A stretch of 12,127 nt of DNA from Moorella sp. UBA4076 (GTDB taxonomy: Bacteria; Bacillota; DSM-521; Neomoorellales; Neomoorellaceae): assembly GCA_002383405.1 (NCBI GenBank), contig DFYS01000065.1:10854-22980 (forward strand). Direction: 5' to 3'. How positions within the stretch are numbered: the first letter of the stretch is position 1; each line of letters begins with the position of its first letter. Below the pieces are notes generated by a model, which was given only the letters and a program-made list of their open reading frames with translations, ran no database searches and had not been told where the DNA came from. Both the position numbers and the translations under genes were made by a program. Shown piece after piece: positions 6,881 to 12,127 of the stretch.

Positions 6881-9403
6881 CTATTTAAGCACCGGCAGGG
6901 CTTTAAACTGGTCGTATTGTTTAGCCAGGTTGGCATCAGCCTTTTGTACTTCCGCCAGGAGCTGGCCGGCGCGGGCCGTATCCCCCTGCCGCTGGGCGAG
7001 GAGAGCCTGCCAGAATTGGGCTTCGGTCTTAGTTTTAGCGTCTTTAGCGGCAGCATTCAGGTTGTTAGCCGCAGCTTCCTCCCGGCCCAGGAAATAGTCG
7101 CCGATACCGGCATAGAGTTTGATAGCCGGAGTCAGGTTTACCCCCCCCGGTTGATGCAGTTCTTTAAATTCGCCCAGGGCAGCCACTTTTTCCTGGATGG
7201 CGACCGGCAGGTCTGTTGCCTGCTGGAATAGGTGACGTGCCTTTTCCTGCTGCCCGGCCTGTAAAAAGCTGATACCAGCGGTGGTGTATACTTGCCCCAG
7301 GTTTTCCCAGCTGCTGCCCGCCCAGGGGGCGGCTTCGCGGGCGCGTTCCAGGGCAGCTATCGCCGCGTCGAGGTCGCCGTTCTGCCAGCAGGCCTCCGCC
7401 AGGCGACTGAGGACAGCCGGGTTATAGGGTTCTTTCTGGACGGCAATCCGGGCCTGGGCCAGGGCTTCCGTCTTTTTGCCATCCCGCAGGTAGATCCCGG
7501 CCAGGTCGCTATTGTAAGAAGCGGTAAAGGGATCGTAGCGACCGGCCTCTTCCAGGTAAGAGGCCGTAGCCCGGAGGTCGTTGCGCTGCAGGGCAGCCGC
7601 CGCCTGGCGGGCACTGGCTACTCCCGCCAGGTAGGAGATGCTGAAAAGGCTCACTACCAGGGCGGCCAGGGCTGCAGCTGTAATCCAGGCGGCCTGTTTA
7701 CTTTTGAACACCGCTGTTGCCAGGGCCGCTTCCGGCCCCAGGCGTATGCTCTCCTGGTTGCGGGTCAGGCCAAAGCAGGCCCAGAGCATCATCGATACCG
7801 CTCCCAGGGCGAGGTCGAAATCGACGGCGGCGTGGAGGCCCAGATTCAGGGCTGCCACCCCGATGGCCAGCGCCTGCAGGCGCTCGCTGCCTTGAAAAGC
7901 GCGATAGTTACTGAAGCTCCTCAGGAGAAATAGAACCCATATAGCTCCCAGGACGGCGATGCCTGCCAGGCCGGTTTCTACGGCTACCTGGGCGTAGTCG
8001 TTGTGGACCTGAGTGGAATTATAAAAATAGCTCTGGTACTGGCGGTAGGCCGCTTCCCAGCCACCGCCGCCGAAACCCAGCAGCGGGCGTTCCCGCACCA
8101 TTTGCAGGGCGTCGCCGGTCCAGATCAAGCGTTCACGGCCGCTTCTGGTCTCCAGGCTGATATCCTGCAAGCGGGCGGTTACCTGGGGGGGCAGGATGCG
8201 GGTCAGGATACCAGCCGGTTGCCCGCCCCTGGCCGGGACGGCGGCCAGCTGGTGTTGGACAAAGAAGGCCCCGCCGCCCAGCAGGATGATCAGAGTAGCC
8301 ACCCCGGCTGCAGCCCGCACCCGGGGCGTCCGCAGGCTAAAGGCAGCAACCTGGATAAGCAGCTGGCCGGCCAGGGCCACCAGCAGGCCCAGGGCAAACC
8401 AGCTCCAGGCCGGGCCGTAGGCTTTGGCTACGGCCAGGGGAATAAAACGGATGTTGCCCGTCAGGGCGGCGGCAGCACTGACTACCAGGTGAGCCAGGGT
8501 GTTAAAGCGGTAGCCGCGGGGCGTCAGGACCCAGTAAAGGCCCACTATAAGCGGGAAAACCAGGTAAGCGCCGCGGGAGCCTGTCCCCAGAAAAACCATC
8601 AGTAGCAGATAGTTGACGGCAGCATAGAAGTAACGCTGCCGCCGGCCGGCCCTGGCCCACAGGTAAAAACCGATAATACTGCCGGCGCCGACATAACTGG
8701 CCAGAGCATTGGGGTACTGCAAAGTCGAGTAGAAACGCCCGCCGACAAAACCATCTTTAATATATACCAGTTCCGTAGCCGCAAGCAACGCCGCCAGGGC
8801 GGCGCCTGCGGCAGCCAGGTAGAGGGCGTGCAGAATATAGAGGTTGCGCTGCCGGCTGCCCAGGCGGGAAACAAGCCAGTAGGTCAAAAAATAAAGGAGG
8901 ACCTTGGCGACTTCAGCTACCGCCAGGCCGCGGCTGGCCGGTTGAATGGCTGCCAGGATGTAGACGATCACCATAGCTGTGGCGGCATAGTCCAGGGGCC
9001 GGTTCAGGAAAGCTACTTCCCGGCGCGATAACTTCCACAGGTAAGCCAGAAAAAAAAGGACGGCGGCCAGGAGCAGCGTCCAGCGCTGCTCGGTCGGGAA
9101 AAAGAGGCCGCGAAAAAAGGGCGGGTAAAAGAGAAACACCAGCAGGCCGGCAAAGGCCAGGAGGAATAAACTCTGGTTACCGCCCTCCGGACACAGGTTA
9201 GCACTAATGCCGCCCTTATCACCGGCCTGATACCAGGGCGTTACCCGCTTGCCAGCTCTGTTATTAGCCCGGCTATTATCCTTTTCCTTCGGAAGGGTAG
9301 CTCGGGCTTTTGTTAAAGGGATCACCCTGGCTTTTCTTTTTACTTCTTTGCTATCTATCCTGTCTTCCCTGTCTTCCCTGTTATTCTTCTTGCGGCGTGC
9401 CAT
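6881..9403 (-). CDS. O-antigen ligase/Wzy-like polytopic membrane protein with C-terminal TPR repeats
   Basis: This is an 840-residue membrane protein. Residues 1-75 are a very charged, probably cytoplasmic tail (MARRKKNNREDRED...). Many hydrophobic segments follow between about 77 and 590. A Wzy_C/O-antigen-ligase core is visible: GRFYSTLQYPNALA (222-235), FLGTGSRGAY (271-280), ETRSGRERLIW, LLGFGGGGW (441-449) and the conserved loop STQVHNDYAQVAVETGLAG (463-481) with His467. From about 595 to 840 the protein is soluble, with tetratricopeptide-like repeats (for example 628-660, 662-694 and 696-730). Relatives ligate or polymerise lipid-linked glycans at the outer face of the membrane; a ligase/polymerase acting on cell-surface or teichoic/S-layer glycans is possible, but the substrate is unknown. 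The start at 9403 has AAGGGG seven bases upstream. A 63-bp gap separates it from the polyprenyl synthase, with no clear terminator. Its neighbour makes polyprenyl carriers or quinone tails, so a functional link is possible but unproven. Confidence 0.82.
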   Translation of the reverse strand: MARRKKNNREDREDRIDSKEVKRKARVIPLTKARATLPKEKDNSRANNRAGKRVTPWYQAGDKGGISANLCPEGGNQSLFLLAFAGLLVFLFYPPFFRGLFFPTEQRWTLLLAAVLFFLAYLWKLSRREVAFLNRPLDYAATAMVIVYILAAIQPASRGLAVAEVAKVLLYFLTYWLVSRLGSRQRNLYILHALYLAAAGAALAALLAATELVYIKDGFVGGRFYSTLQYPNALASYVGAGSIIGFYLWARAGRRQRYFYAAVNYLLLMVFLGTGSRGAYLVFPLIVGLYWVLTPRGYRFNTLAHLVVSAAAALTGNIRFIPLAVAKAYGPAWSWFALGLLVALAGQLLIQVAAFSLRTPRVRAAAGVATLIILLGGGAFFVQHQLAAVPARGGQPAGILTRILPPQVTARLQDISLETRSGRERLIWTGDALQMVRERPLLGFGGGGWEAAYRQYQSYFYNSTQVHNDYAQVAVETGLAGIAVLGAIWVLFLLRSFSNYRAFQGSERLQALAIGVAALNLGLHAAVDFDLALGAVSMMLWACFGLTRNQESIRLGPEAALATAVFKSKQAAWITAAALAALVVSLFSISYLAGVASARQAAAALQRNDLRATASYLEEAGRYDPFTASYNSDLAGIYLRDGKKTEALAQARIAVQKEPYNPAVLSRLAEACWQNGDLDAAIAALERAREAAPWAGSSWENLGQVYTTAGISFLQAGQQEKARHLFQQATDLPVAIQEKVAALGEFKELHQPGGVNLTPAIKLYAGIGDYFLGREEAAANNLNAAAKDAKTKTEAQFWQALLAQRQGDTARAGQLLAEVQKADANLAKQYDQFKALPVLK
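9359..9382. repeat. 9-bp tandem repeat in the 5' end of the O-antigen ligase-like gene
   Basis: CCTGTCTTC occurs twice in a row, followed by a partial third copy (CCTGTT). On the coding strand it encodes the Arg-Glu-Asp repeats near residues 9-16. The unit is a multiple of three, so copy-number change would alter the charged N-terminal tail without breaking the frame. Confidence 0.7.
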
Positions 9404-9604
9404 GGTTAGGCCCCTTTCCCATCATATCCCCTATTCATTCGCCGCCCCCCGGTCCTTTTCCTGCTTTTTTAACTTTATTGTGTCTCATCAAATGGCTCCG
9501 GTGACACTCCAGGGAGATATCTTTGACGCCGGCGGCTGCAGGTGATATTCTAAAGCTAGCGGCAGCCGGGAAATATTTCCCGGCCGGCAGGAAAGCAAGG
9601 GTGC
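9404..9604. other. Divergent intergenic region between the O-antigen ligase-like gene and the DUF3006 gene
   Basis: About 320 bp separate the two divergent start codons. On the side of the large membrane protein (9404-9520) I see only its ribosome binding site, A/T-rich runs and a GTGTC-N18-GACAC inverted repeat at about 9480-9507. No convincing -35/-10 pair for the minus-strand gene was found. A plus-strand frame from 9523 joins the DUF3006 frame but is judged non-coding upstream of 9724. The notable elements are listed separately. Confidence 0.5.
9565..9584. promoter_or_regulatory. Perfect 20-bp palindrome, candidate operator
   Basis: GCCGGGAAATATTTCCCGGC is its own reverse complement over all 20 bases with no spacer. 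It ends 20 bp before the -35 box of the DUF3006 promoter and lies between two divergent genes. The GC-flanked A/T core suits a homodimeric regulator site better than a terminator, since it lacks a loop and a T-tract. The binding protein is unknown. Confidence 0.55.
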
Positions 9605-9697
9605 TTGACAGGCGGAGAGCTGATGCTATCATGTCAACCAAGGTATGCTGGCCTTCGGAAGCCGGAAGCTCGCCCCTTAAATGGCCGGAAAGCAAGG
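9590..9697. repeat. Direct repeat GGAAAGCAAGG flanking the DUF3006 promoter
   Basis: The 11-mer GGAAAGCAAGG occurs at 9590-9600 and again at 9687-9697, on either side of the promoter and 97 bp apart. It could be a regulator site or the trace of a small duplication. Similar GGAAGCAAGG text at about 12079-12088 suggests it may also be chance in this composition. Confidence 0.4.
9605..9632 (+). promoter_or_regulatory. Sigma-A-like promoter for the DUF3006 gene, overlapped by an inverted repeat
   Basis: A perfect TTGACA (9605-9610), a 16-bp spacer and TATCAT (9627-9632) fit a vegetative promoter. The predicted transcription start is near 9639, leaving a leader of about 85 nt before the ATG at 9724. 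TTGACA is mirrored by TGTCAA at 9632-9637, so the promoter lies inside an operator-like inverted repeat with a 21-bp spacer. Confidence 0.65.
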
Positions 9698-9723
9698 TTA
9701 ACATTAAGAAAGGAGTAGCAATT

Positions 9724-9936
9724 ATGCCCCGCCGGGAATTGCTGATTATTGATCGCTTTGAAGAGGATATGGCTGTCATTGAATACGGTCGCCGTACCTT
9801 TACTTTACCGTGTTCCCTCCTGCCCCGGGCCGCCAAAGAGGGTGACGTGATCAGGCTCGCTGTCGTCCTGGATCCTGAAGCTACAGCCCGGCGCAAAAAA
9901 GAAGCCCGCGCTCTGGCGGACGAGGTGTTTCTTTAG
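9724..9936 (+). CDS. DUF3006 domain-containing small protein
   Basis: This 70-residue protein begins MPRRELLIIDRFEEDMAVIE. That pattern (Asp-Arg-Phe-Glu, then Ala-Val-Ile-Glu) is typical of DUF3006, a family of short, probably beta-barrel proteins with no settled function. Next come LPCSLLP and GDVIRLAV, then a charged C-terminal helix (PEATARRKKEARALADEVF). The start at 9724 is chosen over an upstream in-frame codon at 9523 because AGGAG lies eight bases before it and because the upstream part includes the promoter and palindrome. In other genomes DUF3006 genes often sit beside ComEC-like or metallo-beta-lactamase-fold genes; here the gene stands alone. Function unknown. Confidence 0.85.
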   Translation: MPRRELLIIDRFEEDMAVIEYGRRTFTLPCSLLPRAAKEGDVIRLAVVLDPEATARRKKEARALADEVFL

Positions 9937-10024
9937 TGCCGGGGAAGAAAAAGCCGGGCCTTAGTCCCCATGTCCCAATGATCTACGCAAAGTGGGAAGA
10001 AAATATCGCGGCGGGATTTTGGTT

Positions 10025-10049
10025 TAAGGCTATGCCGTGCTAGGCCTTA
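10025..10049 (+). terminator. Hairpin downstream of the DUF3006 gene, weak terminator candidate
   Basis: TAAGGCTA at 10025-10032 pairs with TAGGCCTTA at 10041-10049 (one bulged G) around an 8-nt loop. The following CAAATCC is not a T-run, so termination is uncertain. It is one of two hairpins that could end the DUF3006 transcript. Confidence 0.3.
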
Positions 10050-10111
10050 CAAATCCTGCCTGGAAATACTATTTAATGAACGTTGCAAGCGCAAATACTA
10101 TAATTAAGAGA

Positions 10112-10127
10112 CCCCTCCGGCGAGGGG
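10112..10127 (-). terminator. GC-rich stem-loop, probable terminator (better on minus strand)
   Basis: CCCCTC-CGGC-GAGGGG forms a perfect 6-bp GC-rich stem with a tetraloop. On the minus strand it is followed by TCTCTTAATTAT, a loose T-rich tract, and it lies nine bases after the stop of the minus-strand gene remnant. On the plus strand the next bases are CCTGCTGTTT, less suited to termination. It may act in both directions. Confidence 0.5.
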
Positions 10128-10135
10128 CCTGCTGT

Positions 10136-10381
10136 TTATCGGGCCGCATCTACAATGGCTTTAATACTGGTATCCACGCGGGCTGCTATTTCGTCCAGAA
10201 ACCATGGAGTAAAATAGCGGGTTCTACATATATGGTAGACAGTAATGTTCGCTTCAGCAGTACCGGTAGGGGATTCTATGAAAGCATGATCCCCATAATA
10301 GCGAGTGGGACACGACCTTCAGAAAGGATTAAAGATATCCTGCTGATGCTGCCGCCGGGGCGGCATGGCGTCTACCCTCAT
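10136..10381 (-). pseudogene. Decayed 3' end of an unidentified protein gene, with in-frame TGA
   Basis: On the minus strand one frame ends in a protein-like 60-codon stretch (10318-10136). It includes YYGDHAFIESPTGTAEANI and a C-terminal helix-like LDEIAARVDTSIKAIVDAAR, then TAA and a hairpin. This stretch has no ATG, TTG or well-placed GTG start. Directly upstream in the same frame is a TGA (10319-10321), preceded by a 20-codon piece from an ATG at 10381 without a ribosome binding site, and before that a TAG near 10413. The simplest reading is a truncated, degraded gene whose 5' part is gone. I recognise no family. Selenocysteine recoding at the TGA is conceivable but not supported. Confidence 0.4.
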
Positions 10382-10427
10382 CAAACCGATACGGGTGTAA
10401 ATAATTGCTCTCTACCGGCCCCTGCCA

Positions 10428-10436
10428 TGATAAAAT
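10428..10436 (+). promoter_or_regulatory. Extended -10 promoter before the amidohydrolase-like gene
   Basis: TGATAAAAT at 10428-10436 matches TGn followed by a -10 box (TAAAAT, five of six). There is no good -35 at 17 bp; TTGCTC lies 20 bp upstream. The predicted start near 10443 gives a short leader carrying GGGGGAGG, which fits use of the TTG start at 10471 and excludes the ATG at 10441. Confidence 0.45.
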
Positions 10437-10470
10437 ATAAATGAGCGGGTTGCCGGGGGAGGTTATGCTT

Positions 10471-11142
10471 TTGGCTTTTACCGGGTTATATATGAAGAAA
10501 CGGCGCAGCCCTGTCGTCATTGCCGCGCCCCATGATGGCGATGATATGGATAGCTGTTGTGATGGCAACAGCGGCCTGATCGCCGGCCGCCTGGCCGATC
10601 ATCTGGGGGCCACCCTGGTACTGGCTAGAAATCTACGTCGCCTGGTTGATGTCAACAAAGATCCGGAAACAAGCAGCGACCCCCGCCTGGCGGAGTGGCG
10701 CCGGCATTATCAGAGGTGCGTTTTTCAATCCTCGCCCCTGTTATTAATGGAAATCCACGGGCACGTCAGCGGTAACTTTGACCTGGAGATTTCCACCGGT
10801 TACGCCGGCATTGACTCCCTTTACCGCCGGCGCCTGGCCTGCTATCATCAAGCGGTTTTATCAGCTTTGGACAGAACCTGGCAACCGGGAGGCCCCCTGG
10901 CCGCCATTAAAAAGCCAACCCTGGGCGTCTTTCCCCTTGATTGCAGAGTCAGACTGCGGGCTACTAAAACCTATACCTTCCAGCTGGTACGGGCCTTACG
11001 CCTGCTGGGTTATCCCTGTTACGGCCTGCATGTGGAGATCCACCGCTATTTACGCCTGCCCCCACCGGAGGGTCCCGATGTTCATGAGGCTCTGGCAGCC
11101 ATCCTGGCCGCCGGGATCAATTGCTTTTTGCCAGGGCAATAA
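10471..11142 (+). CDS. N-formylglutamate amidohydrolase-like hydrolase
   Basis: The 223-residue product has the layout of the FGase/HutG-like amidohydrolase family, which hydrolyses N-acyl amino acids with a metal. Supporting marks: an early VVIAAPHDGDD (His21, Asp24), a spaced LARNLRRLVDVNKDP (about 51-65) like the family's R-x-x-VDxNRDP, and LLMEIHGHVSGN (Glu94, His96, His98). Overall similarity is partial, so another zinc-dependent hydrolase of the same fold is possible. No signal peptide is evident. Start: GGGGGAGG at 10455-10462 is eight bases from TTG 10471; an ATG at 10465 is too close to it, and ATGs at 10441 and 10492 lack a site. The gene converges on the DppA-like gene with a 26-bp overlap of coding ends. 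Both neighbours appear to cleave amide bonds of amino acid derivatives; any shared pathway is inference. Confidence 0.6.
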   Translation: MAFTGLYMKKRRSPVVIAAPHDGDDMDSCCDGNSGLIAGRLADHLGATLVLARNLRRLVDVNKDPETSSDPRLAEWRRHYQRCVFQSSPLLLMEIHGHVSGNFDLEISTGYAGIDSLYRRRLACYHQAVLSALDRTWQPGGPLAAIKKPTLGVFPLDCRVRLRATKTYTFQLVRALRLLGYPCYGLHVEIHRYLRLPPPEGPDVHEALAAILAAGINCFLPGQ

Positions 11143-11929
11143 AGCACCGCGCCGCCTGGTAGGCTTCCAGATAATCGACACCAGTGTAGCTAACAGTAAC
11201 CGCATCCGGCTGTTGACTGCCGGGCATTATGGCCGCAGCTGCCGCCCGCGCCGGGTCGGAGAACTTGATGGTGACCGTTACCGGGGCCGGGGCCAGCAGG
11301 GGTCGAAAATCCTTCTTGCGCAGGGCTCGAGCTACTCCCAGGCGGATTTTCTCCCTGGCCAATCGCGGTGGCAGCGACCTGGCGGCATGGTAATTGAGCG
11401 CTTCCTTGACGATGACGGTTTCTATTCCCCTTTGCAGTCTTCGAGCTTCACCGGCCAGGACCGTATCACCGCTCACCAGGACTACCGGCACGCCGAAGCA
11501 GCCGGCCAGCAGGGCGTTCAAGCCCAGCTCCCCTGCCTCCTGACCGTTGATTTCCAGGCGCTGGACGACGTCGTGGATAGTATGGGCCAGCACCCCCGCG
11601 CTGCCGGCACGGGCGTGATAACCTAGAAAACAGGCCGCCTGGAACCCCCGGTCAATCCCCTCCATCATGCCCAGCTTTTTGGGGGTGCCGCTGATCAGCA
11701 GGGCGCGGGGGTGCAGGTCTTCCGGCAGCAGGTTGCGCATATGGCCGTGGGCGTCGTTGACCGTAACGCTGGCAGCCCCGGCTTCCAGGGCACCGTGGAC
11801 GGCAGCGTTGATTTCGGCTGCCATCAATCGCTGGCAGCGGCTATATTCTGCACCCCCGCCGGGTTCTACCTGTTCCCAGGCCGTTACTCCGGCGACGCCT
11901 TCCATGTCGGCTGATATATAAACTCGCAT
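11117..11929 (-). CDS. dppA: M55-family D-aminopeptidase (DppA-like)
   Basis: The 270-residue product matches DppA-type D-aminopeptidases, zinc enzymes that form ring-shaped decamers and release D-amino acids from short peptides such as D-Ala-D-Ala. Visible marks: ISADMEGVAGV (metal ligands Asp8 and Glu10), TVNDAHGHM (His61), the FLGYHARAG loop (His105), GELGLNALLAG (Glu134), LVSGD and IVKEA. The C-terminus VDYLEAYQAA resembles the DppA end. Length agrees with the family. The start has GGGGAG six bases upstream. It could recycle peptidoglycan or scavenge peptides in the cytoplasm. In Bacillus, dppA heads a dipeptide ABC transporter operon; no transporter genes are visible here, so it seems uncoupled from uptake. 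An upstream operator-like repeat may control it. Confidence 0.92.
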   Translation of the reverse strand: MRVYISADMEGVAGVTAWEQVEPGGGAEYSRCQRLMAAEINAAVHGALEAGAASVTVNDAHGHMRNLLPEDLHPRALLISGTPKKLGMMEGIDRGFQAACFLGYHARAGSAGVLAHTIHDVVQRLEINGQEAGELGLNALLAGCFGVPVVLVSGDTVLAGEARRLQRGIETVIVKEALNYHAARSLPPRLAREKIRLGVARALRKKDFRPLLAPAPVTVTIKFSDPARAAAAAIMPGSQQPDAVTVSYTGVDYLEAYQAARCFIALAKSN

Positions 11930-12011
11930 CCCTGTCTCCCCTCCTCTCTCCCGGATGCCCCGGCGATTTACTCTGAAAATAGCATTTTAGCGAATCAGCA
12001 TGCTGCCGTAT

Positions 12012-12037
12012 TTGCCTCAAACGCGGAAATCAGGCAA
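12012..12037. promoter_or_regulatory. Operator-like inverted repeat TTGCCT-N14-AGGCAA
   Basis: Exact 6-bp half-sites face each other across 14 bp, in the gap between the minus-strand dppA start (11929) and the possible plus-strand gene at 12074. A regulator dimer could cover both. Just left is a 10-bp palindrome CAGCATGCTG (11997-12006). No strong promoter boxes were seen in 11930-12073. Confidence 0.35.
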
Positions 12038-12073
12038 TCCGGTTGCGGTCGCTGGCCACGCCAGGAATAAAAG

Positions 12074-12127
12074 ATGGGAAGCAAGGCAAGGTTCAGGAGA
12101 AACCGACGCCGCCAATTTCTTATTGGT
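12074..12127 (+). CDS. Possible N-terminus of a gene running off the right edge
   Basis: An ATG at 12074 with AGGA eight bases upstream (AGGAATAAAAG) opens a frame of 18 codons to the window end without a stop. The peptide MGSKARFRRNRRRQFLIG is strongly basic and turns hydrophobic at its end, as at the start of a signal peptide or membrane anchor. The evidence is short, so this is only a candidate. A weak CCAAT-N5-ATTGG hairpin lies inside its last visible bases. Confidence 0.3.
   Translation, partial: MGSKARFRRNRRRQFLIG

Noticed and set aside
9523..9723. 67-codon N-terminal extension of the DUF3006 gene
   Set aside because: The extension contains the palindrome and the promoter, and a good ribosome binding site marks the start at 9724, where the family similarity begins.
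10112..10127. Single strong intrinsic terminator for the DUF3006 gene on the plus strand
   Set aside because: The stem is good but the plus-strand downstream sequence CCTGCTGTTT lacks a proper T-run; the minus-strand reading fits better.
10279..10321. Selenocysteine insertion at the TGA in the minus-strand remnant
   Set aside because: Only a 4-bp CCCA/TGGG stem with a large loop lies after the TGA, unlike a bacterial SECIS. The preceding reading frame lacks a ribosome binding site and has another stop upstream.
10037..10444. Plus-strand open frame of 135 codons with a GTG start between DUF3006 and the amidohydrolase-like gene
   Set aside because: It runs through the GC-rich hairpin at 10112-10127 and opposite the more protein-like minus-strand frame. 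Its start has only a weak AAGG, and I recognise no family. Its ATGA overlap with an ATG at 10441 is probably chance, because that ATG precedes the predicted transcription start. A homology search would settle it.

Overview
The window comes from a GC-rich Gram-positive type bacterium. A Moorella-like thermophilic clostridial relative is my best guess. It rests on a fused cobA/hemD gene, a NirJ1/AhbC-type radical SAM enzyme in a siroheme/heme cluster, strong AGGAGG-type ribosome binding sites and a DppA-type M55 aminopeptidase. This is inference; there is no rRNA gene or other taxonomic marker here.

Left two thirds (270-9403, all minus strand): read in transcription order, the genes are a large polytopic O-antigen ligase/Wzy-like membrane protein with TPR repeats, a long-chain polyprenyl diphosphate synthase, precorrin-2 dehydrogenase (siroheme synthase type), glutamyl-tRNA reductase (hemA), hydroxymethylbilane synthase (hemC), a fused uroporphyrinogen-III methyltransferase/synthase (cobA-hemD) and a NirJ1/AhbC-like radical SAM protein. 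The last six genes overlap or nearly touch, so they read as one operon. Together they would take Glu-tRNA to glutamate-1-semialdehyde, porphobilinogen to uroporphyrinogen III, then to precorrin-2 and sirohydrochlorin. The radical SAM enzyme points onward to the siroheme-dependent route (alternative heme or heme d1-like). hemL, hemB, the AhbA/B decarboxylase and AhbD are not in the window. A promoter-like element sits just before the polyprenyl synthase.

Middle (9404-10470): a 320-bp divergent intergenic region holds a perfect 20-bp palindrome and a good sigma-A-like promoter. This drives a small DUF3006 protein (plus strand). About 530 bp of mostly non-coding DNA follows, with two hairpins and what looks like the decayed 3' end of a minus-strand gene containing an in-frame TGA.

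Right (10471-12127): an N-formylglutamate-amidohydrolase-like hydrolase (plus) converges on, and overlaps by 26 bp, a DppA-like M55 D-aminopeptidase (minus). Upstream of the aminopeptidase is a divergent intergenic region with an operator-like inverted repeat. The possible start of another plus-strand gene runs off the right edge. No mobile element, CRISPR array, tRNA or rRNA was seen.
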